Origin: Haloarcula laminariae
Lineage (GTDB): Archaea > Halobacteriota > Halobacteria > Halobacteriales > Haloarculaceae
Assembly (NCBI RefSeq): GCF_025457605.1
Contig: NZ_JAMZFY010000002.1
Location: 930,001 to 994,000 of the forward strand
DNA length: 64,000 nt
Reading direction: 5' to 3'
Part shown: one piece after another, positions 35,957 through 44,644 of the stretch
Position numbering within the stretch: the stretch's first letter is position 1
Layout of the letters: each line of letters opens with the position of its first letter
Program-made: the position numbers and the translations under genes
The notes under the pieces: model-generated
Database searches by the model: none
The model's input: the letters and a program-made list of their open reading frames with translations, nothing else
What the model was told of the DNA's origin: nothing

Positions 35957-38620
35957 TTACCGCACCACGACGACCGCGCTCTCGGTCTCGGTCATCTCGC
36001 CCTCGCCGGAGTAGGTGCGTGACTCCTCGACCTCGAAGAGGTCGGCGCCGAGTTCGAACTCGTCGGCGACGACCAGCGTGTCGCCGTCTATCTCGTAGTC
36101 GCCCGACTCGATACCCGAATCGATGGCGCCCACGTCGCTACCGAACTCGGGGCCGACGACGGAGTAGTCGAGGTCGATACCGCTTATCTCGGTCGTGATG
36201 TCGGGGTCGTCCTCGAAAACGTCCAGTCGCTCGACGTGCATCGCTTCGGCGATGGCGTCCTCGAACCCTGCGACGTGGCCGTACACCTCGACGTGGTCGA
36301 GGTCGGCGTTCAGCGGCAGCCCGTTCTCGGTCTTGTACCGGCGTAGCGCGGAGACGACTTCCATGGCCGTCTCGCCGGCTTCCAGATCGGCCTCGTAGCC
36401 GCCCGCGACCGGCCAGTCGGTGGTGTGGACGGAGTCGCCATCGCCGTAGAGGCGCTCCCACAGCTCCTCCGTGATGTGCGGGAGGAACGGCGCGAACAGC
36501 TTGAGGAACGTCCGGTGGGCCGTCAGCAGCGTGTACTCGGTGGACGCGTCGCCGCCGTCGGAGAGGCGCTGTTTCGCGATCTCGAGGTAGTCGTCACAGA
36601 AGGTGTTCCAGAAGAACGAGCGCAGTTCGTTGCGGGCCTTCGAGAAGGCGTAGTCCTCGAACTTCTCGGTGACCGACTCGACGGTGTCGTCAAGCTCCGC
36701 GAGCAGCCAGCGGTCGACCGCCGAGAGCTCGTCGGGCTCGGCGGGGCGCTGGGCCGGCGTGAGCTGGTCGACCAGCCGGGAGGCGTTCCAGAGCTTCTGG
36801 AGCAGGCGCTCGCCGGCTTCGAGGTCGCCCTCCTTGTACGGGAAGTCGTCGCCGATGGAGGTGCCGGCGGCCCAGTAGCGGGCGGCGTCGACCGGGAAGT
36901 TCTCCAGCACTTCGCTGGGCGGGATGACGTTGCCCTTCGACTTGGACATCGCCTCGCGGTTCTCGTCGAGGACCATCCCGTTTATCATGACCGACTCGAA
37001 CGGGACCTCGCCGGTGTGCTCGTAGCACTTGACGACGGTGTGGAACAGCCAGAAGGAGATGATGTCGTGGCCCTGCGGGCGGAGGTCGAACGGGTAGAGC
37101 TCGGGATTGTCCCAGGTGAAGTCCTCGCTCCCCTCGTCCCAGTCCCAGCCGGCGTTGACAAGCGGCGTCAGCGAGGAGGTCGCCCACGTGTCGAAGACGT
37201 CCTCCTCGGGGGTCAGGTCGTCGTGGCCACACTCGGGGCAGGCGTCGACCGGCGGGTCGTCCGACAGCGGGTCGACCGGGAGGTCGGCCTTCCGGGCCAT
37301 GACCGGTTCGCCACAGTCCGCGCAGTACCAGACGGGGATGGGGATGCCCGAGTCGCGCTGGCGGGAGATACACCAGTCCCACTCCAGGCCCTCTATCCAG
37401 TGCTGGTAGCGGCTGAACATCTTCTCCGGGAACCAGTCCATCTCCCGGCCCGCCTCCAGGTACTCGTCTTTCTTGTCGAGCATCTCGATGTACCACTGCT
37501 CGGTGACGAGGTACTCGACCTCGACGCCACAGCGCTCGTGGACCTGGACGGTGTGGTCGTGGTCCCGGGATTCGAGCAGGTAGCCCTCGTCGTCGAGGTC
37601 CTCGATGATGGCCTCGCGGGCCTCGGTCGTGTGCATGCCCTCGTACTCGCCGGCGACCTCGGTCATCGTCGCGGACTCGTCGATGGCCAGCCGCAGGTCC
37701 AGGTCGTGGGCCTGGTACCACTCGATGTCGTTCTGGTCGCCGAAGGTACAGCACATCACGAGGCCGGAACCGGTCTCCATGTCGACGCGCTCGTCGGCGA
37801 TGATGGGGACCTCCTGGCCGAACAGCGGGACCCGCGCGGTGCCGCCGACGAGGTGCTGGTTCTCGTCGTCGTCGGGGTGGACGAAGACGGAGACGCAGGC
37901 GGGCAGCAGCTCCGGGCGCGTCGTGGAGATGGTGAACGTCTCGTCCCACGTGATGGGGCCCTCGCTGTCGGCCACCAGTTCGAACTCGATGTCGTTGAAC
38001 TTCGTGGCCTTGTCCTCGTCCTCCTGTTCGACCTGCGAAATCGCGGTCTCGCAGTCGGGACACCAGATGGTCGGCGCGCGCTGGCGGTACTCCCGCCCCT
38101 TCTCGTAGAGGTCGAGGAAGGACAGCTGGGAGGCCCGCTGGACGTCCGGCGCGATGGTCTTGTAGGTGTTGTCCCAGTCGACCGAGATAGCGAGCGACTG
38201 GACGTCCTCTGTGAACTCCGCCTCGTAGGTGTCACAGACGTCCCGGCACTTCTTCTGGAACTCCCGGCGCTCGAAGTCCTGGTGTCGGATGTCCAGTTCC
38301 CGCTCGGTCAGGCGCTCCGAGGCGATGCCGTTGTCGTCGTAGCCGAAGGGGAAGTAGACGGTGTCCTCGGCCATCCGCCGGTAGCGGGCCACGAAGTCCT
38401 GCAGGGTGAACTGGTAGAGGTGGCCCATGTGGAGGTTGCCCGACACCGTCGGCGGCGGCGTGTCGATAGAGAAGCGGGTGTCGGCGTCCCCGTCGTAGGC
38501 GTAGGTGTCCTCGGTGACCCAGTGGTCCTGCCACTTGGATTCGATGTCGTCGGGGTCGTACTCCCCGGTGAGCTGGTCGTCGGTCGGTTCCTCGGTCGGT
38601 GGGTCCTGTGTGTCACTCAT
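35957..38620 (-). CDS. valS: Valyl-tRNA synthetase
   Basis: 887 residues, usual archaeal length. Class I signatures: HMGH at 64-67 (PPPTVSGNLHMGHLYQ) and AMSKSKGN at about 557-564 as the KMSKS loop. A zinc-binding pair CPDCETA and a second one, ADCGEPV with CPECGHD, lie in the middle; the CP1 editing domain carries 'TISTTRPELLPACVSVFVHPDD'. The C-terminal anticodon-binding domain and a short acidic tail are complete. Charges tRNA-Val in the cytoplasm. The ATG at 38620 starts the conserved N-terminal acidic leader. Confidence 0.96.
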   Translation of the reverse strand: MSDTQDPPTEEPTDDQLTGEYDPDDIESKWQDHWVTEDTYAYDGDADTRFSIDTPPPTVSGNLHMGHLYQFTLQDFVARYRRMAEDTVYFPFGYDDNGIASERLTERELDIRHQDFERREFQKKCRDVCDTYEAEFTEDVQSLAISVDWDNTYKTIAPDVQRASQLSFLDLYEKGREYRQRAPTIWCPDCETAISQVEQEDEDKATKFNDIEFELVADSEGPITWDETFTISTTRPELLPACVSVFVHPDDDENQHLVGGTARVPLFGQEVPIIADERVDMETGSGLVMCCTFGDQNDIEWYQAHDLDLRLAIDESATMTEVAGEYEGMHTTEAREAIIEDLDDEGYLLESRDHDHTVQVHERCGVEVEYLVTEQWYIEMLDKKDEYLEAGREMDWFPEKMFSRYQHWIEGLEWDWCISRQRDSGIPIPVWYCADCGEPVMARKADLPVDPLSDDPPVDACPECGHDDLTPEEDVFDTWATSSLTPLVNAGWDWDEGSEDFTWDNPELYPFDLRPQGHDIISFWLFHTVVKCYEHTGEVPFESVMINGMVLDENREAMSKSKGNVIPPSEVLENFPVDAARYWAAGTSIGDDFPYKEGDLEAGERLLQKLWNASRLVDQLTPAQRPAEPDELSAVDRWLLAELDDTVESVTEKFEDYAFSKARNELRSFFWNTFCDDYLEIAKQRLSDGGDASTEYTLLTAHRTFLKLFAPFLPHITEELWERLYGDGDSVHTTDWPVAGGYEADLEAGETAMEVVSALRRYKTENGLPLNADLDHVEVYGHVAGFEDAIAEAMHVERLDVFEDDPDITTEISGIDLDYSVVGPEFGSDVGAIDSGIESGDYEIDGDTLVVADEFELGADLFEVEESRTYSGEGEMTETESAVVVVR

Positions 38621-38933
38621 GTGGGTTCTGCGGTCCGCGGGTAGTCGAAAACGGTGCGGGCGTCGAGGGGTGGTGTTAGTGGGGCGTGGGGACCCCTACT
38701 ACGGGTACGACAACGGACGGACGCCGGACTCGACGCGCCATTAGGTGTGTATGTGCCAAGCGGAGGCTAAACGACTTCGGTTTGCTGTGGCCGATAGCGG
38801 GAGAGAAACGGAGACCGTGAACGGCCGGAACGGACCCGGAGTGTGGCTGGCCGGGCCGCTCCGGCTCTCCACCCTGCTACTGTCAAACCACGCACCGGTC
38901 ACCGGCCGCGTCTGGCCGGAATTTGGCCGCCGT
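38621..38933. other. Intergenic region upstream of valS
   Basis: 313 bp between valS and the end of the symporter gene, both on the reverse strand. It should hold the valS promoter. I see no convincing ORF, tRNA or long repeat; short ORFs on both strands here lack haloarchaeal coding character. A structured leader cannot be excluded. Confidence 0.4.
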
Positions 38934-40460
38934 TCAGTCGCCCTCAACGCCGGAGACGGCGTAGGCGCTCCGGTCTTCGGTCGCGCCGGGCGCCGTCACC
39001 AGCGAGACGCCGACCGTCAGCAGGGCGCCGACGAGGATGCCGACGACGCCGGGCGTCCAGCCGAGATACGTCGCCGGGAGGGCGACGCCGACGCCGGCCA
39101 GCCCCGAAAGCGTCGAGAGGACGGGAAAGACGTGCAGGACGTAGAACAGCTGGCTGCCGAGGACGCCGGCGAACATCCCGCTCCGGGTGGTCCCCTGCCA
39201 GTACAGCGCCAGCGCGACCGGGACGGTGAGCTGTGCGAAGCCGCTGAAGGCGGTGTCGCCGATCTGGACCAGCGTCCCCGGCGTGTATAGGCTCGCGACG
39301 AAGGAGCACGTGGCGAAGGCGACCACGCCAACGCGGGCGACGAGCGCCTCGCGGCGGTCGGTCCGCTCGTCGCTGTCGTCGTCGCGGCCGGTCAGGGGCC
39401 GGTAGAGGTCCCGTGTCAGATACGACGACCCCGACAGCAGCATGGAGTCGCTGGAGGACATCATCGCGGCCATCGCGCCGGCGATGACCAGGGCGGCGAA
39501 CCACGTCGGCGTGTACTCGCTCAGTATCGCCGGGATGACGTTGCCGCCCTCCGGGACAGCCACGCCCAGCCCGGCCGCCCACGCCCCGAGCATGAAGGCC
39601 GGGACGAACAGCAACACGACCAGTATCGGCCACAGCGCGAACGTGCGCTTGAGGACCTTCTTCGAGCCGGCGGCGAAGAAGCGCTGGTTTATCTGGGGGA
39701 ACATCGTCACGCCGAAGCCGATGCTCACCGCCGACGAAACGATGTACTGGGGGGTGTAGAGCCCGCCGCCCAGGCCGAGGAAGTCCGGCTGTTCGGCCGC
39801 GAGCAGGGCTGTGGCCTCGCCGGCGCCCCCGACGGCCGAGAGGACCCAGGCGACCGCGACCCAGACGAGCGAGAGCATAAAGAGCCCCTGGAGCGTGTCG
39901 GTCCAGGCGACGCCGCGCATCCCCGAGAGGGCGACGTACAGCACCATGAACAGGGTGATACCACCCGCGCCGACCCAGAACGGGACCGCGCCGCCGGTGA
40001 GCCCGACGATGGCCTGGCCCGCGCCCTTCTGCTGGAGCATCACGTACGGGAACAGCCAGACCAGGCTGACGCCGGCGACGACGATCCGGAGCCGCGTCGA
40101 ACCGAACCGGTCGCCGAGCATCTCGCCCAGCGTCACGTAGCCGTGGCGCTTGCCTACCAGCCACTGCTTGTACCCCAGCACGTACCAGAGGACGGCGAAG
40201 ATGACGCCGTCCATCAGCCCCATGACGAGAATCCACTCGGGACCCGCGCTGTAGGCGAGGTTCGGGCCGCCGAAGAAGGTAAACGCCGACAGCAGCGTCG
40301 CGAAGGTCGTAAACAGGAGGACGACGGTCCCCAGCGTCCGGCTCGCGAGGTAGTAGTCCTCGGCGGTCCGGTCGGTCAGGCGGTAGGCGACGACGCCGAC
40401 CGCGAGCGCGACGACCATGTACGCGCCGACGATGCCCAACTGGAGCGCCGTCTCAGCCAC
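38934..40460 (-). CDS. Sodium:solute symporter family protein (SSF)
   Basis: 508 residues with about 13 membrane spans. SSF marks: 'AEDYYLASRTLGTVVLLFTTFATLLSAFTFFGGP' in TM1-2, with Ser/Thr residues of the sodium site, 'GITLFMVLYVALSGMRGVAWTDTLQG' in TM5 and 'MMSSSDSMLLSGSSYLTRDLY' in TM8 where the second sodium-site serines lie. It should import an organic solute (proline, pantothenate or acetate-like) with Na+, common in haloarchaea. Its start overlaps the stop of the DUF3311 gene by 8 bp, so the two are co-transcribed. Confidence 0.92.
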   Translation of the reverse strand: MAETALQLGIVGAYMVVALAVGVVAYRLTDRTAEDYYLASRTLGTVVLLFTTFATLLSAFTFFGGPNLAYSAGPEWILVMGLMDGVIFAVLWYVLGYKQWLVGKRHGYVTLGEMLGDRFGSTRLRIVVAGVSLVWLFPYVMLQQKGAGQAIVGLTGGAVPFWVGAGGITLFMVLYVALSGMRGVAWTDTLQGLFMLSLVWVAVAWVLSAVGGAGEATALLAAEQPDFLGLGGGLYTPQYIVSSAVSIGFGVTMFPQINQRFFAAGSKKVLKRTFALWPILVVLLFVPAFMLGAWAAGLGVAVPEGGNVIPAILSEYTPTWFAALVIAGAMAAMMSSSDSMLLSGSSYLTRDLYRPLTGRDDDSDERTDRREALVARVGVVAFATCSFVASLYTPGTLVQIGDTAFSGFAQLTVPVALALYWQGTTRSGMFAGVLGSQLFYVLHVFPVLSTLSGLAGVGVALPATYLGWTPGVVGILVGALLTVGVSLVTAPGATEDRSAYAVSGVEGD

Positions 40461-40671
40461 GCGGGCCCACCTCCTCGATGCCGAGGCCCCAGTCAGTGCG
40501 CGCGAAGACGGCGAAGACGACGCTTGTGAGGGCCATCCAGCCGATGTGCCACCACAGCCACACCGGGAGCCCGGCGGCGGTTCCCGCCTCGCCCCAGAGG
40601 AACCACGGCACGGCCAACGCCATCAGCACCAGCGCGACGACAGCCCACCCGACGGTTCGAACGGTACTCAT
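40453..40671 (-). CDS. DUF3311 domain protein, partner of the SSF symporter
   Basis: 72 residues, two membrane helices: 'VGWAVVALVLMALAVPWFLWG' and 'LWWHIGWMALTSVVFAVFAR', joined by GEAGTAAGLPV. This is the DUF3311 (YhdT-like) small membrane subunit that typically precedes an SSF symporter in the same operon; the 'VPWFLWG' and 'GLPVWLWWHI' motifs are characteristic. The overlap with the symporter gene, 8 bp, is strong support for a joint role, similar to small subunits of pantothenate or monocarboxylate transporters. Confidence 0.85.
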   Translation of the reverse strand: MSTVRTVGWAVVALVLMALAVPWFLWGEAGTAAGLPVWLWWHIGWMALTSVVFAVFARTDWGLGIEEVGPRG

Positions 40672-40786
40672 TCTGGTCTCGGCTAGCCACTGCCGCTACT
40701 AATGCGTAATGTTTGTTCACAGCCAGTTCGTGAAGAACTATTCTCTTCAGATTGTCGTGGCCCCGCGGAGAGCCAGACACGGGCGG

Positions 40787-41695
40787 TTACGGCAGGTCAG
40801 CGTCGCGGTCCTCCGCGGAGTGGGCCCGGACCCACAGCTCCCCGATTCGCGATAGCTTGGTCCGGTAGGACTTCCCGTGGTCCTCCTGTTCGATGTACCC
40901 CTTGCCGCCGGGGCCCAGCCGGTCGACGTTGTAGATGACCTTCGAGCGGAAGGAGTCTGTGTACTCCTCGCCCATGTCGCGGGCCAGCGCCTGCGCGAGT
41001 TCGGAGACGGACTCGAACTCCCCGTGCTCGCCCAGGGTGAAGAGGATGACCTCCTCGAAGGGTTTGACGTTCGAGAAGGAGGCCACGGGCAGTTCGACGA
41101 TGTGGGAGCCGTCTATCTCCTTGGCCCCGATGGTCGTCCCGCGCTCGTCGAACTCGTCCAGCAGGTCCAGCGCCGTCGAGAGCCGGTCGTCGATTCGGTC
41201 GTCGACGGCCCCGCCCTCCCGGAGCTCCTCCAGCAGGTCGACCTGCCGGCGAAGCTCCTCGGCGAGTTCGGTCTCCAGGTACTTCTCGGGGACCGTGTAG
41301 TAGGTGTGGATTCGCTCGCGGTCGCCCTCCCGCTCGACCATGATGGAGTGGGCCGCCGTAGCGAAGGCAAACGAGACCGTCCGGGGCATCGCCGAGACGT
41401 TGACCCACACCTCGCTGCCCGAGTCGAGTTCGGCGTTGATGAGTGCGAAGGCCTGCTCGAAGGCCTCGTCGTAGTCGTAGACGTCGGCGACCACGACCCG
41501 CTCGGTCTCGGCCCCGAGCAGGTTCTCGTAGTCCTTCTCCAGCTTCTCCGCGAGGTTGCGCGAGTACTCCACGTTGGCCTCGGACCCGACCGCCCCCTCC
41601 AGCAGGATGACGCGGTCCACGTCGAGTTGCTCGCGCACCAGCGGCGCGATGAGCCGGTCGTAGTCGAAGCCGACCGGGACGATGTGGGTCTGCAT
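40787..41695 (-). CDS. CARF-like/HTH regulator of the HFX_2341 (DUF6293) type
   Basis: 302 residues. N-terminal Rossmann-like domain: 'MQTHIVPVGFDYDRLIAPLV', then 'RVILLEGAVGSEANVEYSRN', and 'EVWVNVSAMPRTVSFAFATAAHS', the last one in the position of the ligand-binding loop of CARF domains. A helical linker (about 140-180, basic and acidic heptads) and a winged helix C-terminal domain ('EEVILFTLGEHGEFESVSELAQALARDM' and 'SKVIYNVDRLGPGGKGYIEQ') follow. CARF-type proteins bind cyclic oligonucleotides; no CRISPR locus is present here, so it may respond to another nucleotide. Probable transcription factor. Confidence 0.78.
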   Translation of the reverse strand: MQTHIVPVGFDYDRLIAPLVREQLDVDRVILLEGAVGSEANVEYSRNLAEKLEKDYENLLGAETERVVVADVYDYDEAFEQAFALINAELDSGSEVWVNVSAMPRTVSFAFATAAHSIMVEREGDRERIHTYYTVPEKYLETELAEELRRQVDLLEELREGGAVDDRIDDRLSTALDLLDEFDERGTTIGAKEIDGSHIVELPVASFSNVKPFEEVILFTLGEHGEFESVSELAQALARDMGEEYTDSFRSKVIYNVDRLGPGGKGYIEQEDHGKSYRTKLSRIGELWVRAHSAEDRDADLP

Positions 41696-41770
41696 AGTTG
41701 TCGGTCGACCCGCCGACTGAAAAAGGGTCGTAGTCCGTCTCGCCGCCGACTCACCCGGTCGAGCGCGGCC

Positions 41771-43663
41771 TCACTCCGTGTCGTCGCGCCGCCGGTCGGC
41801 CAGCCAGCCGCCCACGCTCAACCCGCCCAGCGTCGCGATGGTGCCGAAGCCGGGGCCGGACCCGCCGGAGGTCCCGGTCCCCGTCGGCGTGCCCGCGGGA
41901 GTGTCCTCGGCCTGGGCCATCGCGTCCTCGTCGGTCGAGGCCGGCGTCGACTGGCCCGTCTCGCTGTCGCCCTCACTCCCCTGTCCTGCACTCACGCGAT
42001 ACAGCGACGTCGTTCCGCTGACCTCGTAGCTGACGGCCAGCATCGCGTCGTCGATGGGGCTGTCGGCCGCGGGGACGAACGCGAGTCCCTCCGGCGAGAG
42101 GTCCCCGGCCGCGTCGGCGGCCATCGACCCCTCCTCGATGTCGTCTTCCGGGCCGACGTCGAAGTTCCTGGTGTTGGTGTAGTCGACGTTCTCCGGCGCC
42201 TGCGGGTCGCTCACGTCGAAGGTCGTGACGGCACTGACCTCTTCGAGGCCGACGAACGCGTGGGGCGTCCCGCCGACGGAGCCGACGGTTATCCCTTCGG
42301 GTTCGGGGCCGCTGGCGACGCTCTCGGCGTCCCGGCCGTTCTCGTCGTCGTCGCTGTTGAACTGCTCGGGCTGTTCGGTCGCGACCAGTTGCTCCAGCGT
42401 GTCGCCGCTCTCGTAGACGCGGTTCCCGTCTGTGTCGTGGACCGAGAACGACCGCGCCCCGAAGAGGTGGAGCTCTTCGAGCACGCCGTCGCCGTCGGTA
42501 TCACCGTACTCGGTCGTCACCTCTAGCCCGGCCAGGGATTCGAGGACGCCGTCGGCGAACCCGCTGGCGTCGACCTCGACGTCGATGTTGTCGCCGTCGT
42601 CTTCCGTTGCGTCGAGGCCCCACTGACCGTCGACCTGTTTCAGGACGCCGGTCTCGAACATCGCGGCGTACTCGCGGGCGTCGCCCTCGTTGGCCGCGAC
42701 GAGATACGTCTCGCCGCCGGTCGAATACGCCTCGATGGCGTCGGGCTGGTACATCCCGTACAGCGGCTGGGTCGCGATGTCGATACTGTCGTCCTCGATG
42801 GCGTCGAGCGCGTTCTCCGGGGCCGAGAAGTCCTTGTAGCCAAGCGCCTTGAGCTCCGAGACTTCGGCGGCCGCGATGTCGACGATGGCCAACGCGTTGT
42901 TCTCCTGGAGCGTGACGTAGGCCGTCGTGCCGTCGGTGGCGATGTACTCCGGTTCGAGGTCCTCCGAAGCGCTGGCGTCGGGGCCGTAGATGCGGATGCC
43001 GCGGTCGCGGAGCGACTCCTCCTGCCCGTCGAACGGCGTGAACGACGCCGTTTGGGCGGTGGCGGCGTCGACGCCGCCGGAGACGTCGACGACGCTCACC
43101 GAGCCGGCGGGGTCCCTGCTGTAGTCGTCGTTCGGTTCCCCCTCGTTGGCCGTCAGCACGTAGTCGCCCCCGTCGGCGAACGTGACCATGTCCGGCAGCG
43201 GGCCGACTTCGACGCTCCCAAGCTCGGTCAGGTCCGACGCGTCGTAGAACGCGACCGACCCGTTGTCCTGTGTGGTCTCGGCCTCGACGGCCGCGGCGAG
43301 AGTCCCATCGTGGACGGAGACGTTGTTCGCGCCGCCCATGCCGACGCTGATGGTGTCCTCTTTCGTGGGGTTCGCCGGGTCGCTCACGTCAAGTACGTCG
43401 ATGCCGGCGACGCTCCCGTTGACGACGAACAGACGCTGCGTGTCCGGGTCGTACGTGGGGATTTCCGCGGCCCCTTCGTCGTACATGCCGGTGCTGTAGC
43501 GGCCGAGATGGGACAGCGAGACGCCGCTTCCCGTCTGGCTCGCCGACGCAGCTCGGCCGGAGAATAGCTCCGCTCCGGAGACAGTTCCGGCAGCGGTGAC
43601 GGCAGCTGTGCCGCCGAGCAACCCCAGAAACTCCCTGCGATTCGTTTCCGTGTCTTCGGACAT
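41771..43663 (-). CDS. Choice-of-anchor I family surface protein with Tat signal and PGF-CTERM
   Basis: 630 residues. Tat signal TNRREFLGLLGGTAAVTAAG at the N-terminus; mature part is a seven-bladed-propeller-like 'choice-of-anchor I' domain (PDMVTFADGGDYVLTANEGE and 'YLVAANEGDAREY', 'PEGITVGSVGGTPHAFVGLE' are the repeating 'NEG' motifs). At the C-terminus a Thr/Gly-rich linker is followed by GSGPGFGTIATLGGLSVGGW and a basic tail RRRDDTE, a PGF-CTERM sorting signal processed by archaeosortase. So it is exported folded and then lipid-anchored. An alkaline phosphatase/nucleotidase-like role has been suggested for bacterial homologues, but is unproven. Confidence 0.85.
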   Translation of the reverse strand: MSEDTETNRREFLGLLGGTAAVTAAGTVSGAELFSGRAASASQTGSGVSLSHLGRYSTGMYDEGAAEIPTYDPDTQRLFVVNGSVAGIDVLDVSDPANPTKEDTISVGMGGANNVSVHDGTLAAAVEAETTQDNGSVAFYDASDLTELGSVEVGPLPDMVTFADGGDYVLTANEGEPNDDYSRDPAGSVSVVDVSGGVDAATAQTASFTPFDGQEESLRDRGIRIYGPDASASEDLEPEYIATDGTTAYVTLQENNALAIVDIAAAEVSELKALGYKDFSAPENALDAIEDDSIDIATQPLYGMYQPDAIEAYSTGGETYLVAANEGDAREYAAMFETGVLKQVDGQWGLDATEDDGDNIDVEVDASGFADGVLESLAGLEVTTEYGDTDGDGVLEELHLFGARSFSVHDTDGNRVYESGDTLEQLVATEQPEQFNSDDDENGRDAESVASGPEPEGITVGSVGGTPHAFVGLEEVSAVTTFDVSDPQAPENVDYTNTRNFDVGPEDDIEEGSMAADAAGDLSPEGLAFVPAADSPIDDAMLAVSYEVSGTTSLYRVSAGQGSEGDSETGQSTPASTDEDAMAQAEDTPAGTPTGTGTSGGSGPGFGTIATLGGLSVGGWLADRRRDDTE

Positions 43664-43838
43664 GACAGTCCGACACTCACCGACGGTCGGTATCAGAGCT
43701 TATATGAGATATACTGTGGTCACGGTGGGCGCATATATGCTACATAGACGTATCATTCGACAGCCGCGTGCGTACGACTCGCGTTGCGGGCGCCTCACGT
43801 GTACTCGTCAGCGTTCGGGCTCCGAGCGGCCGGGAAAA

Positions 43839-43851
43839 GGGGGGGGGGGGG
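43839..43851 (+). repeat. 13-G homopolymer tract
   Basis: A run of 13 G (C on the transcribed reverse strand) lies 11 bp downstream of the stop of the zinc-ribbon gene at 43863-44132. It is the second such long tract in the window. Functionally it is unexplained; sequence length could be uncertain because homopolymers are error-prone. Confidence 0.7.
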
Positions 43852-43862
43852 TCGCTGCCGTC

Positions 43863-44132
43863 TCAGCTCGACGCCGCGTCGGCGACCCAGCCCGGGTCCC
43901 GACCGGTCCGTTTGAGCAGGTCCGCCCGACACGCCGGGCAGTAGTCCGGCGTCTCGGTCTCGCCGCGTGGCACGTAGACCGCGCCGTCACACTCCACGCA
44001 CGCATCCTCGACGATGGTGGTACAGTCGACACAGAGGTTGAAGTCGTCGACTGTCAGCTCCCGCAGGGGTTCGAGTTGTTTATCCAGGATGTACTCGTCG
44101 ATGACCGCCTGACAGTTGTGGCACGGTTGCAT
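43863..44132 (-). CDS. Small double zinc-ribbon protein
   Basis: 89 residues from ATG 44132 (MQPCHNCQAVIDEYILDKQL). Four CxxC pairs: C4/C7, C34/C37, C45/C48 and C65/C68, enough for two zinc ribbons. Between them is a helix (ILDKQLEPLRELTVDDFN). No signal or membrane helix. Proteins like this are found in most haloarchaea and are probably regulatory or interaction modules; I know no characterised one. A perfect palindrome (44152-44166) lies in its promoter. It is preceded in the same direction by two other Cys-motif genes. Confidence 0.75.
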   Translation of the reverse strand: MQPCHNCQAVIDEYILDKQLEPLRELTVDDFNLCVDCTTIVEDACVECDGAVYVPRGETETPDYCPACRADLLKRTGRDPGWVADAASS

Positions 44133-44151
44133 GTCGATCCGTTTTGGTCCA

Positions 44152-44166
44152 TGTGACCATGTCACA
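44152..44166. promoter_or_regulatory. Perfect palindrome TGTGAC-CAT-GTCACA, candidate operator
   Basis: Six-base arms and a three-base centre, located 20-34 bp upstream of the start codon at 44132 on the reverse strand, that is, over the expected TATA box/transcription start region. A dimeric repressor bound here would block the zinc-ribbon gene. Confidence 0.45.
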
Positions 44167-44208
44167 AGTATCTGCCGGCCCGGGCAACGACTGCACCGGC
44201 CGACGGTG

Positions 44209-44604
44209 TCAGGGGCAGTCGTCGTGGACGATGTCGTCGTCCTCGTTCGGCCCGCGGGACTGGCCCGCGACGATGGGCTCGCCACAGGCTGCACAGGTGA
44301 GGTAGTGTTCCCGGACCTGCGTCGCACCCGCATCGGCGGTCGTCTCCGACTTCCCACCGTCCGACTCGTCGAAGTCGATGCTGACTTCCTCGCTGTCGGC
44401 GGTCGTGTCGATGTCCAGCGCGTCGTTGACGCCGCAGTAGCCGGTGGTGGCGTTGAACCCAAAGCCCAGCGCCCCGACGCCGGCCAGCAGCCCGCGGAGC
44501 CGCTTTCCGCCACGTAGCCATCGGACCGCGGCGATACTCAGCACGGCAGCAACCAGGAAACGACCGAGGCGGTCTCGGCCGCCGACGTTCTTGGATTCGT
44601 CCAT
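44209..44604 (-). CDS. YgaP-like (DUF2892) membrane domain with C-terminal zinc finger
   Basis: 131 residues from ATG 44604 (MDESKNVGGRDRLGRFLVAA). The N-terminal 60 residues form the YgaP-type transmembrane hairpin (NVGGRDRLGRFLVAAVLSIA...LLAGVGALGFGFNATTGYCG), where the 'N-V-G-x-x-D-R' and 'T-G-x-C' endings are hallmarks. Then an acidic linker and a zinc-finger-like end with TCAACGEPIVAGQ and HDDC. Fusion of the membrane hairpin with a soluble metal-binding part is unusual. Lies between the redoxin and the zinc-ribbon gene, same direction, so may form a small redox/metal operon. Confidence 0.78.
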   Translation of the reverse strand: MDESKNVGGRDRLGRFLVAAVLSIAAVRWLRGGKRLRGLLAGVGALGFGFNATTGYCGVNDALDIDTTADSEEVSIDFDESDGGKSETTADAGATQVREHYLTCAACGEPIVAGQSRGPNEDDDIVHDDCP

Positions 44605-44644
44605 ACTCGATTTTCGGTCCGGACGCCCTTGTAGCTTGACCTCC

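Noticed and set aside
36425-38644. 739-residue open frame opposite valS
   Set aside because: Shadow of valS; no motif and unnatural composition, and valS itself is complete with HMGH and KMSKS loops.
40787-41695. CARF-like gene as evidence of a CRISPR-Cas locus
   Set aside because: No direct repeats, spacers or cas genes are present within the window; the protein family also occurs without CRISPR.
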